This document shows, piece after piece, positions 36,465-48,077 of a DNA stretch of 64,000 bases; within the stretch, counting starts at the first letter, position 1, and every line of letters starts with the position of its first letter. This DNA comes from Parapristionchus giblindavisi (Eukaryota; Nematoda; Chromadorea; Rhabditida; Diplogasteridae). The translations under genes were made by a program, and so were the position numbers. The notes below the pieces were generated by a model. The model ran no database searches. It saw only the letters and a program-made list of their open reading frames with translations, and had not been told where the DNA came from. Location of the stretch: assembly GCA_943737045.1 (NCBI GenBank), contig CALSFV010000663.1, positions 1 to 64,000 on the forward strand, given 5' to 3'.

Positions 36465-36999
36465 AATAGATCATAGTATACATTGATAATTACTCCATTA
36501 TATCTATATGTGTCCATATTATCGTTAATATAATGTAGATAGTATATATAGTATTCAATTAAGTTATCTAGTATTATGTATGATTATTGGGTAGTCTCAT
36601 TCAATAGTTCATTCTAACGGGTTATTATATAATGGTTGTTTTGTTCTCTTATCATTTCTCTTATCATCTAATATTATCCTATCAATCCATTATATCTTTA
36701 TCCCATTGCCTTATTCTTTTATATTCCTGTGATAAGTCTTCGAGAATGGAAATCCTTCATTCTTATTCAATCCCGTGTCCCACAACGATCATCCAGGTTA
36801 CGGTAGCTATATTGATCAATTGTTACTTCTAGACTTCAATACATATAATGTATTCATTGTGATCATTGATAAAGTATTGTTTCTTTCCATTGAATAGACT
36901 AGAGACTTTCATCTTTCATTTAGTTCATATCGTTTTATTTCGAAATGAAGTATCTAATTCAATGTCATTCCATCAATTTATATAAATGATATGATAGAT
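36465..36999. other. Spacer between the OS-9 and EAPP genes
   Basis: 535 bp of AT-rich sequence; both flanking genes are on the plus strand. No gene or strong motif seen apart from a TTACGGTAG at about 36798. Confidence 0.5.
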
Positions 37000-39900
37000 A
37001 TGGATCGTCTTGTTCCATTTGAGAAACTTCAAGATGATTATTATGTTGGTGATACAATAAGAGATGGATTAGGACATGGAGAATCTGATGCTGATGATAG
37101 GTTTATATCGATTGATTGATTGATTGATCTTTGATCTCTCTTTCAGTTCTGATGATGAAGTACAAAGAACATTGAAGAAGATAGCAGGATATGGACCAGA
37201 TGTAGACTCAGAAGGAGCTAAATTGGGTTGGTTGTATATGTATTCTATCACTCATATGTATTTGAATTACTCTTCATTATTGATTATTTAGAGATAAATG
37301 AATTTAGTACGGATCTCCTGTAAGAATGAAAGAAGCCATGCGACCGTTTTAAAAATTTTTTCTCCGATTTGGCTGATACTTGGTTCGTTAATCATAATGA
37401 GGGAAAGGAGAAGGCCTAACCACTTGTTTTCGCCAAATTTGCATTTTTATCGATTTTTTGATCTACCACTTTGGGGAATCATATCTCACTCAAATTGACC
37501 TACAGCGTGAAATTGTTTTTTCAATCGACTCGAAATGAACTAATCTAGAAGTTACTCAACAAAATGTATGAGCGAAAACGCCATCTTCTACCTGTTTTCT
37601 TCGAATAACTGATTTTTTGGGTACAAAATGCAAATTTTCTCAAAATTTTTCCACAAAAGGTACGATTTTTATTCGCGATTCTGTTTCCTCATCCTCGAAT
37701 TGAGGTGGTCACATATTTCTTAGGTCATAAGTCGCGGCACCCGATATCGATCCTCAGAGGGAACCCGGACTTTGCGTTATTTTCATTCAAAAATACATTT
37801 CGTATCTCCTCTCTCTTCATTTTCGTGCAAATTCTCAATCAAGGTATACCAATGGAAAGCTCTCGACGAGCTCTACAAAAATGACCAAATAGTGCAAGTC
37901 ATGAAATTTGATCGTTTTCAAGATATGCCAGAAAATCCGTTTTTTCTCCACTATTTGCTGTACAATGCAATTGATTCACGGTGCTATTTGCTCCCTAGAA
38001 CGTGTTTTGCTTATATTATTTGTTATTAGTGTTATAGAAAAGGAAAAAAAACAGCAAATAAAATAGCAAAGACATAAATATGTTTATCTTAGATATTCAA
38101 AGAATGATTGGAAAATAAGCATATTGAAATACGAAACTATTCATCGATGTTTCCGATATTGGACTCTGAATGGTCGAAAAAAATATCCGGATCATCGAAA
38201 TACTCCTTGAGATCACTGTGCAGAAAATCATAGACAGCGTCAGCAGTAATCTCTCTATCATCCTCCTCCTCGATCTGAATCTCATCCTCATCCAAATCCA
38301 TGAGCAAATCATCCAAAAGCGCTCTTCTTCTTCTGCTCCTCACTCCGTAACAAATAATATAAGCAAAACACGTTCTAGGGAGCAAATAGCACCGTGAATC
38401 AATTGCATTGTACAGCAAATAGTGGAGAAAAAACGGATTTTCTGGCATATCTTGAAAACGATCAAATTTCATGACTTGTACTATTTGGTCATTTTTGTAG
38501 AGCTCGTCGAGAGCTTTCGATTGGTATACCTTGATTGAGAATTTGCACGAAAATGACGAGAGAGGAGATACGAAATGTATTTTTGAATGAAAATAACGCA
38601 AAGTCCGGGTTCCCTCTGAGGATCGATATCGGGTGCCGCGACTTATGACCTAAGAAATATGTGATTACCTCAATTCGAGGATGAGGAAACAGAATCGAGA
38701 ATAAAAATCGTACCTTTTGTGGAAAAATTTTGAGAAAATTTGCATTTTGTACCCAAAAAATCAGTTTTTCGAAGAAAACAGGTAGAAGATGGCGTTTTCG
38801 CTCATACATTTTGTTGAGTAAGTTCTAGATTAGTTCATTTCGAGTCGATTGAAAAAAAATTTCACGCTGTAGGTCAAATTTTGAGTGAGATATGACTAAC
38901 CAAAGTGGTAGATCAAAAAATCGATAAAAATGCAAATTTGGCGAAAACAAGTGGTTAGGCCTTCTCCTTTCCCTCATTATGATTAACGAACCAAGTATTA
39001 GCCAAATCGGAGAAAATTTTTTTTAAACGGTCGCAAAAGGGTCTCATTTTCCTACATTTTTACAGGAGATCCGTGTTAGAATGATGTGTAACGTTGAAGT
39101 AATCATTATTATTACAGATGGAAAATCAGAATTCGAAGAAGAAATGAATGCTGAATTGGATGATAAAATGGGATACCATGTAAGAGAAACAATGAAAGGA
39201 GCTGATGATATCGATATTGGAGATAAGAAGATGATTGGTTGGTTACTGTAGATTATTAGTTGACTACGGTAGTTGTCTGATCTTATCGATTGATTGATTC
39301 AGATACAAATACTCCTAAAGTGGAAGAAATCGCAATGGATGAAGATATGCCTCCATTAGAAGATATTCCTGAGGAGACAAAGGAAGGTACGGTAGTGATA
39401 GATATGAGTGCGCTTGCGAGAGAATCGACCATATCCAGTGGGGGTCCGGCACAGTGAAAAAATCAAATTTTGGGGATCGGGGTTCTCAAGGGTGCTGAAG
39501 ACGATGGTCATGTTCATTTTGCACCTAGAGCCACCGTTGAGGCCAGGCGACGTCGATTTCAAATCGCGTTTATCGCGTTGAAAAATCGTTTCTCTTCACC
39601 CGATGGTGCTAAAATTACCAAACTATGCACCACGATTCAGAATTTTATGGGGATCACGCCTGTCCAATTCATTTTTCATAAAACAAATTTCATAATTTTC
39701 AAAAATGGAAATTCTCTCAACGACAAAAGTGCGTAATGCAACCTACACAGATCGAACTTCAGTATCACAAAGAAAAAAAATCAGCAAATTTGCGCCCGCG
39801 ACTTTCGAGAAAATCAACCTTAAATGTAGTCATTTTGCAGTTGAAATGAAGGCAAGAGGCGAGAGAGTGTGGTGGTGTGAGAGAGCAGAGAGACAGGTGA

Positions 39901-41890
39901 GGCGAGCCGCATGGAAAGGAAGGGGGTGCCTCCCCCTCTACCTTCTCTGCTCTCTCACATCACCACACTCTCTCGTCTCTTGTCTTATCTTCAACGGCAA
40001 AATGACTACACTTAAGGTTGATTTTCTCGAAAGTCGCGGGCGCAAATTTGCTGAATTTTTTTCTATGTGATACTGAAGCCATCCCGTTTCGATCTGTTGC
40101 ATTACGCACTTTTGTAGTTGAGTGAATTTCCATTTTTGAAAATTATGAAATTTTTTAAATGAAAAATGAATTGGACAGGCGTGATCGCCATAAAATTCTG
40201 AATCGTGGTGCATAGTTTAGTAATTTTAGCACCATCGGGTGAAGAGAGACGACTTTTTAACTCGAAAAACGAGATTTCAACGCGACGTCGTCTGGCCTCA
40301 ACGGTGGCTCTAGGTGCAAAATGAACATGACCATCGTCTTCAGCACCCTTGAGAACCCCGATCCCCAAAATTTGATTTTTTCACTGTGCCGGCACTTAGT
40401 CGATTCTCTCGCAAGCGCACTCATATGGTGGGGTATACTGTAAGTGAATGAATTGGAGATACGAAAGCAATGGAATCATCATCTTCATCTCCTAAGAAAT
40501 CATCATTGAGAATGAATATAAAGAGGAAAGAAGAAGAAGGAGAAGATATTGAGATGAAAGATGATGATGAAGAAGGATATGAAGAGAAGAAGAAGGTAGT
40601 TATTGTACTTGATATAGAAGTATAGCAACAACAATTCAACTATTGCATCATAATTGAATTACCCTATTCTATTTGTGTTCTCGATGATCATTCATGGTTT
40701 AGGTAAAGTTTTGTGATGTTGAAGATAAGAAGAAAGAGGATGAGAGTGATGAAGATGATGAAAGTAGTGATAGTGATGATGATATTGAGGTACATTATTG
40801 ATTTTTTTTTTTATATCATAATTTGAGTTCAATTTATCGACTAATAGAGAAGTTTACATTTTCTAATGTTCAAACAAAATGTTATTACGGAATGATATAT
40901 GACTATTCGTATACTCATTCTCCTAATCTTTATCTTCATCATTTATTCATTTGAGGATTCCAATCCAATTCGTAAATCAGCTCGTGAATCAAAGAAATCA
41001 TCTAAAGCTTCTGCTCCTGATTTCTATAATCCAACTGAAGATGATGATAATGAACAATGGGTTCAAGAGAGAAGACATTCATCACAAGGACGACCTGCCC
41101 CCCAAAGAAAGGCTAGTCTATCCATTCTATCTCTCTTTCCTACGTAGCATCGGTGGTTCAGTGGTAGAATGCTCGCCTGCCACGCGGGCGGCCCGGGTTC
41201 GATTCCCGGCCGATGCAACTCTTTTGCTGATTTTTACTAACGATTTTATTGTAGGTGAATCCTAAACAAACTCGTTTGGAAGATGGATCAGATGCAGTAC
41301 TATCGTGTCCTGGTTGTATGGTTCTGTTGACTAGAGATTGTCAACGTCATGAGATATATAAAGATCAATATAGGTTGGAATAATATTAAGAGTTAAGATG
41401 ATAGATCATATGATTATAGGGCAATGTTCGTTGAGAATTGTCGTGTAGATAGAGAAGAAAAGTTGACAATTGAGAAGACTGGAAAGGATAAGAGAAGAGA
41501 AAGGAATCGAATAAAGAAAATGGTATCTTTATTCATTTCTATATTATATCTCTTCTCATTCCATTTATTATTCATGTGACTCTTAAAATGAATTAACCAA
41601 AATGAGGAGATTAATAATTGAAATTGGGATTACGGTAGTATCTTATTATGATTATCAACATCCGTCATTTAGGAAGCTTCCGGTTCTTCTCTTCCATTTC
41701 CCCAATTGAATAACGATATCTTTGTTCCTGTTCGATGTGCAGTGTGTTCCACAAAGGTACGAGATATACTAATCGACGTCGTGGAGGGGTTATTGTATTT
41801 ATGTAATTATTATCTTTTATATTTGAGGTGGCTGTAATGGATCAAGATGAAGTGTATCATTTCTTCAATGTTCTCAGTGGTTATTCATAA
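37000..41890 (+). CDS. EAPP: E2F-associated phosphoprotein (EAPP) homologue
   Basis: Eleven exons (37000-37100, 37147-37226, 39118-39237, 39303-39386, 40459-40595, 40703-40789, 40956-41111, 41255-41373, 41420-41522, 41673-41756, 41828-41890) total 1,134 nt, giving 377 residues in one continuous frame. The amino-terminal two thirds are acidic and Ser/Asp-rich. The conserved end is unmistakable: [29 protein letters not shown], then CAVC and [14 protein letters not shown]. The two CxxC pairs probably bind a metal. In mammals EAPP binds E2F factors and influences cell-cycle genes. Human EAPP is shorter (about 285 residues). Odd points: intron 41112-41254 starts with GC instead of GT and contains a tRNA gene; two other introns are filled by palindromes of 1.8 and 1.0 kb; two acceptors end in GAG. 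Confidence 0.93.
37309..39074. mobile_element. 1.77-kb giant foldback element in EAPP intron 2
   Basis: ACGGATCTCCTGTAA at the left end is mirrored by the complement at 39060-39074. Arms of about 720 bp are nearly complementary throughout (for example GACTTTGCGTTATTTTCATT at about 37770 mirrored near 38590). The 100-350 bp centre (about 38030-38350) is unique. On the minus strand an open frame of 154 codons (38137-38601) runs from the right arm into the centre and ends in an acidic stretch ([17 protein letters not shown]). I cannot match it to a transposase. The element occupies nearly the whole intron. Confidence 0.92.
38137..38601 (-). CDS. Open frame inside the foldback element, unknown function
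   Basis: A 154-codon frame from ATG at 38601 to a stop at 38137. The first half is also encoded, almost identically, by the opposite arm on the plus strand (37772-38029), as expected from the palindrome. The second half lies in the unique centre and is strongly acidic with an Arg run (RSRRRRALL). Whether it is translated is unknown; it may be one exon of a transposon gene or chance. Kept only as a candidate. Confidence 0.25.
   Translation of the reverse strand: MRYFHSKIHFVSPLSSFSCKFSIKVYQSKALDELYKNDQIVQVMKFDRFQDMPENPFFLHYLLYNAIDSRCYLLPRTCFAYIICYGVRSRRRRALLDDLLMDLDEDEIQIEEEDDREITADAVYDFLHSDLKEYFDDPDIFFDHSESNIGNIDE
39402..40426. mobile_element. 1.02-kb palindromic element in EAPP intron 4
   Basis: ATATGAGTGCGCTTGCGAGA at the left is mirrored by TCTCGCAAGCGCACTCATAT at the right. 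Arms of nearly 500 bp are complementary almost to the centre (about 39905-39935), including GC-richer blocks such as GCACCTAGAGCCACCGTTGA. It fills most of the intron between the exons 39303-39386 and 40459-40595. Open frames in it are mirror images of each other and have no recognisable motif. Confidence 0.93.
41147..41217 (+). tRNA. tRNA-Gly (anticodon GCC)
   Basis: A complete 71-nt cloverleaf: acceptor stem GCATCGG/CCGATGC (seven pairs), D-arm with GTTCAGTGGTAGAAT, anticodon stem CTCGC/GCGGG around loop CTGCCAC (anticodon GCC), T-arm CCGGG-TTCGATT-CCCGG, discriminator A. A- and B-boxes for RNA polymerase III are intact. It is followed by CTTTTGC, which contains a TTTT terminator at 41222. 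It lies in the same direction inside intron 7 of the EAPP gene. Confidence 0.97.
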
Positions 41891-44419
41891 TACATAACTT
41901 GTTCTTTAATTTTTGATCTCTTAGAATGTTATCTTTATTATTATCATTATACCTTATAATTTATCTGTTGATATAATCCACCGTAATCCATCTCATAATC
42001 TCTCTACAGTACCTCATCCCTTCATCTGTTTCTCCATTCCCTGTGTTTATTCGAGTTACAGTATCCTCATCTATTTTATATTTCTTATGTTCTTTGATAT
42101 TGTTTTGCTTACTACGGATATACAAATAAAGTTTAAAAAATATATTTATTTTCCCTCATTTATATAAAAATTCAATTCAATTTATTGCTTCAACAATCTG
42201 GAAACTTCAGTTTTGAAAGTAGACTCGTCTGAAGAGGTGATGTGTTAGTGCCCGATCGTTCAAAGGGGCGTGGCTTACATCACCGGGGCGTTGTGAAATA
42301 CAGGCAAATAATTAGAGTAAGAGTATTAGAGTAAGTAATATCGTGGAGAATGTGATATCGATATATTTATTCCATTTCCATCTCATATATTCAGTATTAT
42401 GAGGTATTAATATCTTATTCATATTATAATATAGTCCAATCTTCATATCCATATCCTTATCTTCCTCTCCATATTAATCTCATTTTTTCTTCTGTCTTTT
42501 CTTCTCCATGGATATTGTTCACAAGTTGTGAATGAACAGACAGTGTCCAGACGACCAGACACAGACATAGAAGGTAGAAAGAGAGACTACGACGTGAAGG
42601 AGATAGGAAGTTCCTCTGCGTCTCTGACCTATCTCTCCATCTCTGCTCTATCAAAAGAGAAAGTAAGTGAGTGTTACTCCTCCTCTTCCTATTTCACTTT
42701 GATGACTCATTCTCTTTTCATCTCTTCTCTTTTCTTCTCAGCTGTTCATACTCACTTTCTATTAAGTATATCTTAAGATGATTTTATCATTCCAATCATA
42801 TTATTCTTCTTTACAATCAAAGTGACCATATCTTTTCTTTTCAAATAATACGATATTTCAAGTAAACAACTTTCCTATAGAAAAATATAAAGTAGCAGAA
42901 AAAAAGGTATTTTACTTATTCCCATTATAATGTGAATTCAATGGTTATGTTTACAGTTTCAAACTATCATGACGTCAGACCATTTGTGTGTAGCACTAAT
43001 AAATCATAATAGAATACAATAACTAATTCAATTGAATTGAAAAAATTTCATTTGAATGTCTCTTGTGCATTAGTTTCCCTTTTATCAACCATTGTCTTTC
43101 TCCTTCATTATTCTTCTTGTATTCGGATAAATCTCACTCATTTTAATGGTTTAAAAGGGTGCGTTAAAAAATTGAACTTCGACATCGATAAAAGTGTAAT
43201 ATCAGAAATTGAAATAGATATGCCTCTTCTCCTAGTCTATGACTTTCACAAATACGAGAAGTATATAAATTATTTAACGATTTGAGTAGTTACTAACTCA
43301 TTCGTAATTCGTATTTTCCTTTTATGGATTATTTTTTTTAAATGAGAGATTTAATGGTTGAACGTGCTTGTTGATGAAATTCACAAATCGATAAGAGAAT
43401 TCTTATCAAATGAATTAATAATATGATATAATCCTTCTCCATTTCTTATCTATCAATGAATAATCTCAAGTTTTCTTACACTTAGAAATGTGATTTTGAA
43501 ATTTGTGTTTGTCCAAGTTTTTTCTAAAGTTATGAAAATTGACCAGAATCTTCATTATTTATCAATAATAGATTAAATAATTATTTATTGTTTTCTTTGG
43601 ATTATTTTCTTTCTCATAATCAATTCTCTGTTCATTCTCTTTCAACTTCTTAGTTTTTTCTTCTTCTATTCTAGATTTATATCACTTTACACTCCATAAT
43701 CATTACTTATTAGTCATTTCTCATATAATCTATTCAATTTCTTTCTTCCAATCAACATTATTAGATCATAGATATCTTTTTATAACATAATTGTTCATTT
43801 CTATTCATCTATCTCAATTCTTTTCTTCTTTTCTTCATTCATCTTTCATTATTCTTCTCATTATATCTATTTCTTCTTTATTTGTCTCCCTTTTCTCCTT
43901 CGTTACCATAGTTTCCTTTATCGATCATTCTCTATCTATAAAGATTATACGTAACATATTTACTCTCTCTAATATCCTTCTTTATACATTAATTCTAATT
44001 CTCACAATATCTATTTGTCTCCTTTTTCATTATTCATCCCTCACTTCCATTATATTTGATCCCTTCATTTCTTTTCTTCATAACTCAAATTGGATCATAT
44101 TGTCAAGTCAACACTAAACAAATTTATTATTTATCTTTAATGGCAATGTTATTGCTAAAATATTTTCACATTTAATGTTTTCATGTTTGGAGATCTTTGA
44201 GCTCTTATTTAAAAAAAATTAATACATTGCTTTTTCAAGCGATATGATAATATCCAATGTCACTTTTATTTTCCTTTACTTTATCCCATCAACCCTCTTC
44301 CTCAATACAATTTCCTATTCCATTTCTCTGAATCTTTTCATTCAATCATTTCATTTATCGTTTATCATACCTTCTTTAGTCGTTGTATCATTAGAGTAAG
44401 GTTTGATATTGAATACAGG
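41891..44419. other. Intergenic region between EAPP and the TMEM272-like gene
   Basis: Starts with the EAPP 3' end (AATAAA at 42125-42130). A GC-rich hairpin-forming patch lies at 42236-42285. From 42400 to 44400 the sequence is AT- and pyrimidine-rich with open frames of low complexity (for example a hydrophobic Ser/Ile/Leu-rich frame at 43791-44117) that I do not believe are genes. No RNA gene recognised. Confidence 0.55.
42236..42285. other. GC-rich imperfect hairpin of unknown nature
   Basis: GGTGATGT at about 42236 pairs with ACATCACC at about 42278, with an inner GCCC/GGGC pairing around GATCGTTCAAA. It stands out by composition from flanks that are about 75% AT. Could be a small structured RNA or a chance palindrome. 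Confidence 0.35.
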
Positions 44420-46072
44420 ATGTCGGGTGTATATCCCACATTGCCATCCGCTCCAGTTGAAGATATTCCTCCATCATATGATGCTACTATTCATGGAGAT
44501 GGTACGTTATCTATCATATTACATCAACGAAACATTGAATCTATATGGCCTTTAATACAAATGTTATAAATAGAGAAAAAAATCATACACCACATAGACT
44601 CAAACATCACTTTTTGTTCTTGTAACATTATTTGAGTTTTTCGTTTCATAGTAGCTGAATTTAGTATGAAGTATAAATATGAAATATATGATATCAGGTA
44701 CACTTCCTCCCTCATATGATCAACTCTATGGGGAATTTCGTACTGTTCACTCACCTTCGACATTTGCTCGTTTCATTGATAGAGTATTCAAAGCTGTATC
44801 ACGTACTGGTAAGAAGATTACTGTAACTCATCTCTCATTACCGTAATCATATCGATTACTGTAACTCATCTCTGATTACCGTAATCATATCGATTACTGT
44901 AACGCATCTCTGATTACCGTAATCATATTGATTACTGTAACTCATCTCTGATTAACGTAATAATATCGATTACTGTAACTCATCTCTGATTACCGTAATC
45001 ATATCGATTACTGTAACTCATCTCTGATTACCGTAATCATATCGATTACTGTAACTCATCTCTCATTACCGTAATCATATCGATTACTGTAACTCATCTC
45101 TGATTACCGTAATCATATCGATTACTGTAACTCATCTCTCATTACCGTAATCATATCGATTACTGTAACTCATCTCTGATTACCGTAATCATATCGATTA
45201 CTGTAACTCATCTCTCATTACCGTAATCATATCGATTACTGTAACTCATCTCTGATTACCGTAATCATATCGATTACTGTAACTCATCTCTGATTACCGT
45301 AATCATATCGATTACTGTAACTCATCTCTGATTACCGTAATCATATCGATTACAGCAACCGCTACCGTAATCTTCGCTGTTCTTAATATTGTTCCTATTG
45401 GAATGATTGTCATTGGAGCAATCAACGATGATAGATGTAAAGCTCAACCAAAAATTCCTCTGTGAGTGTCTTACCACGATTCAGATGAATTACTGTATAT
45501 GACAATCTATTGATTGATTATAGATGGTTGATGATTACTGGCTGTGGATATCTCATTCGTGCCGCTCTTGGTGCATATCAGAAATATCGTGAACAAAGGG
45601 TACGGTACATTTTGATTACGGTATATATGATCAATTAATCATTTATTTGTTTTAGTTGGGTGCTCTTTATCGTCCAAGCTGTTGTCTTCGTCTAACTAAT
45701 TTTACCATATCAGCCTTCCTTGCTATCTGGTAACTATAAGCATTGATTAATTGACAAAACAATTACCGTATCATGATTACCGTAATCCTCATTTCAGGTT
45801 CATTCTTGGTTCAATTTGGGTGTATTCAGTAAAATCAAGCATTAATCATGATCCTTCATCTGATTATTATTGTGATGAATTCATGTATACATTTTCCTTT
45901 GGTAAGAATCATCCCTAATATTCATCATAATTATTGATCTATTTCAGTATTCATCACTCTAACATATATTCTCATGGCTTTATCATTCTTTGTTTGTTGT
46001 TGTTGTTGTTGTTTCATTTGTTGTCGAACTCGAAATGATGATGGAAGGTTCAGAGCTAATTCTAATCCATAG
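44420..46072 (+). CDS. TMEM272-like four-pass membrane protein
   Basis: Seven exons (44420-44501, 44698-44808, 45356-45461, 45524-45599, 45656-45729, 45798-45901, 45948-46072) give 225 residues in one frame. The amino terminus is Pro-rich with two copies of PPSYD. Four hydrophobic segments follow: VIFAVLNIVPIGMIVIGAI, WLMITGCGYLIRAALGAY, FTISAFLAIWFILGSIWVYS and FITLTYILMALSFFVCC. Between the first and second is the family hallmark with a Cys and PKIPLW (IGAINDDRCKAQPKIPLW); WFILGSIWVYS and the following YYCDEFMYTF are equally typical of the TMEM272-like family common in nematodes. The end has six consecutive cysteines before a short basic tail, possibly palmitoylated. Function unknown. Confidence 0.85.
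44818..45352 (+). repeat. 38-bp minisatellite in intron 2 of the TMEM272-like gene
   Basis: About 14 copies of a 38-bp unit in which TTACTGTAACTCATCTCTG alternates with ATTACCGTAATCATATCG. The array fills the intron from just after the donor to the acceptor GATTACAG. Each unit carries one TACTGTA and one TACCGTA, the motif scattered through other introns. Few substitutions between copies. Confidence 0.97.
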
Positions 46073-46188
46073 AATCAATCAATATTTATCTAATAGATTA
46101 CAATTCGTGTGTACCTTTTCATATTCCCATTTCTGTACCATACCAATCAATAAGTATTACTGTATTCTTTCTGTATTATACAGTACAG

Positions 46189-46726
46189 CCCGGTCGTGTT
46201 TTGTACACATTCTGCGCTGCGCTCCGCTGCGGGGCGCATTTGGACGCATCACTTATTTCCTTTGCGTATGAATATTTTTGAATTCTCAAAGTCTTAATCA
46301 TGAGTTTCCGTGATAAAAAGTTCTTTTAATGACTAAAGAAACTGAAACAAAATTTTTATTAATGAGAAAAAACAATTAAAAGGCAAATCACACTGGTCCG
46401 AAATTGATCACTATTAATTTAATGGAAAGGTATACTGTAATATTGCGTATCGATCGCACGATCGCCGTAAGACCTAATTTAAAATTTACAGTACCCATCA
46501 TTTTCGGACCAGTGTGATTTGCCTTTTAATTGTTTTTTCTCATTAATAAAAATTTTGTTTCAGTTTCTTGAGTCATTAAAAGAACTTTTCACCACGAAAA
46601 CTCATGATTAAGACTTTGAGAATTCAAAAATATTCATACGCAAAGGAAATAAGTGATGCGTCCAAATGCGCCCCGCTGCGGAGCGCAGCGCAGAATGTGT
46701 ACAAAACACGACCGGGCTGTACTGTA
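46189..46726. mobile_element. 538-bp palindromic element
   Basis: TACAGTACAGCCCGGTCGTG at the left mirrors CACGACCGGGCTGTACTGTA at the right; the GCGCTGCGCTCCGC block and the TTAATTGTTTTTTCTCATTA block are symmetrical too. Its TACAGCCCGG end resembles the TACAGCCCCG and TACAGTCCCG ends of two other families here. Confidence 0.93.
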
Positions 46727-46868
46727 CGTCATTCCTACATTCGTTCCTTCTTTCGACATAACATACAACTGTTTTCAACAACATTAATAAGGAACATATT
46801 GCTTTATCTTCTCCATCCCCTTCAAATAGAACACTTCCATACAACCACAAACTGTATCTCGATTACTG

Positions 46869-47362
46869 TACAGCCCCGCAGAATCTCCCTTCGTGCATGT
46901 GATCCCGGGGATCCCCGGGATCCCCCCGTGCTCCTCGAATTTTTGTGCTGTGAATATTGAATATCAGGTGTGACAATTAATACTATTGTTTTCCTCTTTA
47001 CTTGAACTATTTTATCAACGAAAATTTGGAATTTTTGAATGCATGTCAATTAAATTGTGCTAAGAAATAGAAAATGACGAAAAAAGTCACTTTGAGATTA
47101 ATAAAGCCGAACGTGCGCGAGTTCTTCAAGATTTTCGCGCGGCATTTGCTAAAAATTAATAAATTCAATATCTGTTCTCGGGCTACGTAATTGATAAAAT
47201 TCCAAACTTTCTTTGATGAAATAGTTCAAGTAAAGAGAAAAAGAATGGTAACAATTGTCACACCTGATATTCAATATTCACAGCACAAAAATTCGAGGAG
47301 CACGAGGGGATCCCGGGGATCCCCGGGATCACATGCACGAAGGGAGATTCTGCGGGGCTGTA
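46869..47362. mobile_element. 494-bp palindromic TA-flanked element, copy 2
   Basis: Same boundaries and length as the element at 24978-25471, with no difference found by eye. Flanks differ (GATTACTG on the left, TATGTATACC on the right), so these are separate insertions. Confidence 0.95.
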
Positions 47363-48077
47363 TATGTATACCAGTGACTACAATGCAATCATAGTTACAA
47401 CTCCACGTGTTTCAATCTACTGTAATATAAATTATTTTATACTCATTGTCAGTTGTTTGGAATATTGTGCGAAGTGTGGACTATTTTTGTGAAATTTACG
47501 AACTTCGTTTAAAGCAAAAAATTCTTTTTTTTCCTTCTTATGTTTTTGGTAGCTTGCTACAAATCTAAGTTTTAAACATAGTCCTAAAATCAGTATATAT
47601 TCATATGATAAACCGAATTATTAATTTCATTACTTTGTATATTCATCAGTTATTATGATCAATAATTATCATATAAAATATTTGTATTTGTTTATTTGAC
47701 TATACAAAGGATATCATAGTTCAATTGTTTATACAAAGATTACATTATTTTATCCACTCAAAAATCATATAGGGTGGAAACGATGCAATAAATTAATCAA
47801 GTCGTGGCACATATTATTGATAGGAAAGATCGAGGAATTATCATATTATACAAATTACAATTAATTGAAAGGAATTATTGATTATTAGGTGGAAACGGCA
47901 AGTTCATAGGAGATATAATATGAAAGAATAAGGGATGAACCGTGTTTTGTCGATTGAGAAATGTTATATTAGATCAATATAATGAAAGATTTGTATGATA
48001 TGGTTATCGAAGGAATGAAAAAGAATCAATGAGAAAGATCATGGATACAGAATCTATAGAATAAATGAATGAGATTA

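Larger units (their letters stand above)
46073..48077. other. Convergent intergenic region filled mostly by palindromic elements
   Basis: Between the plus-strand TMEM272-like gene and the minus-strand Patched-related gene. Holds palindromes at 46189-46726 and 46869-47362. The remaining 47363-48077 is AT-rich with no feature that I can support. Confidence 0.6.

Noticed and set aside
43791..44117. 108-codon hydrophobic frame
   Set aside because: Composed almost wholly of Ser, Ile, Leu and Phe in a T-rich region; no defined helices, no upstream signals. Composition explains it.
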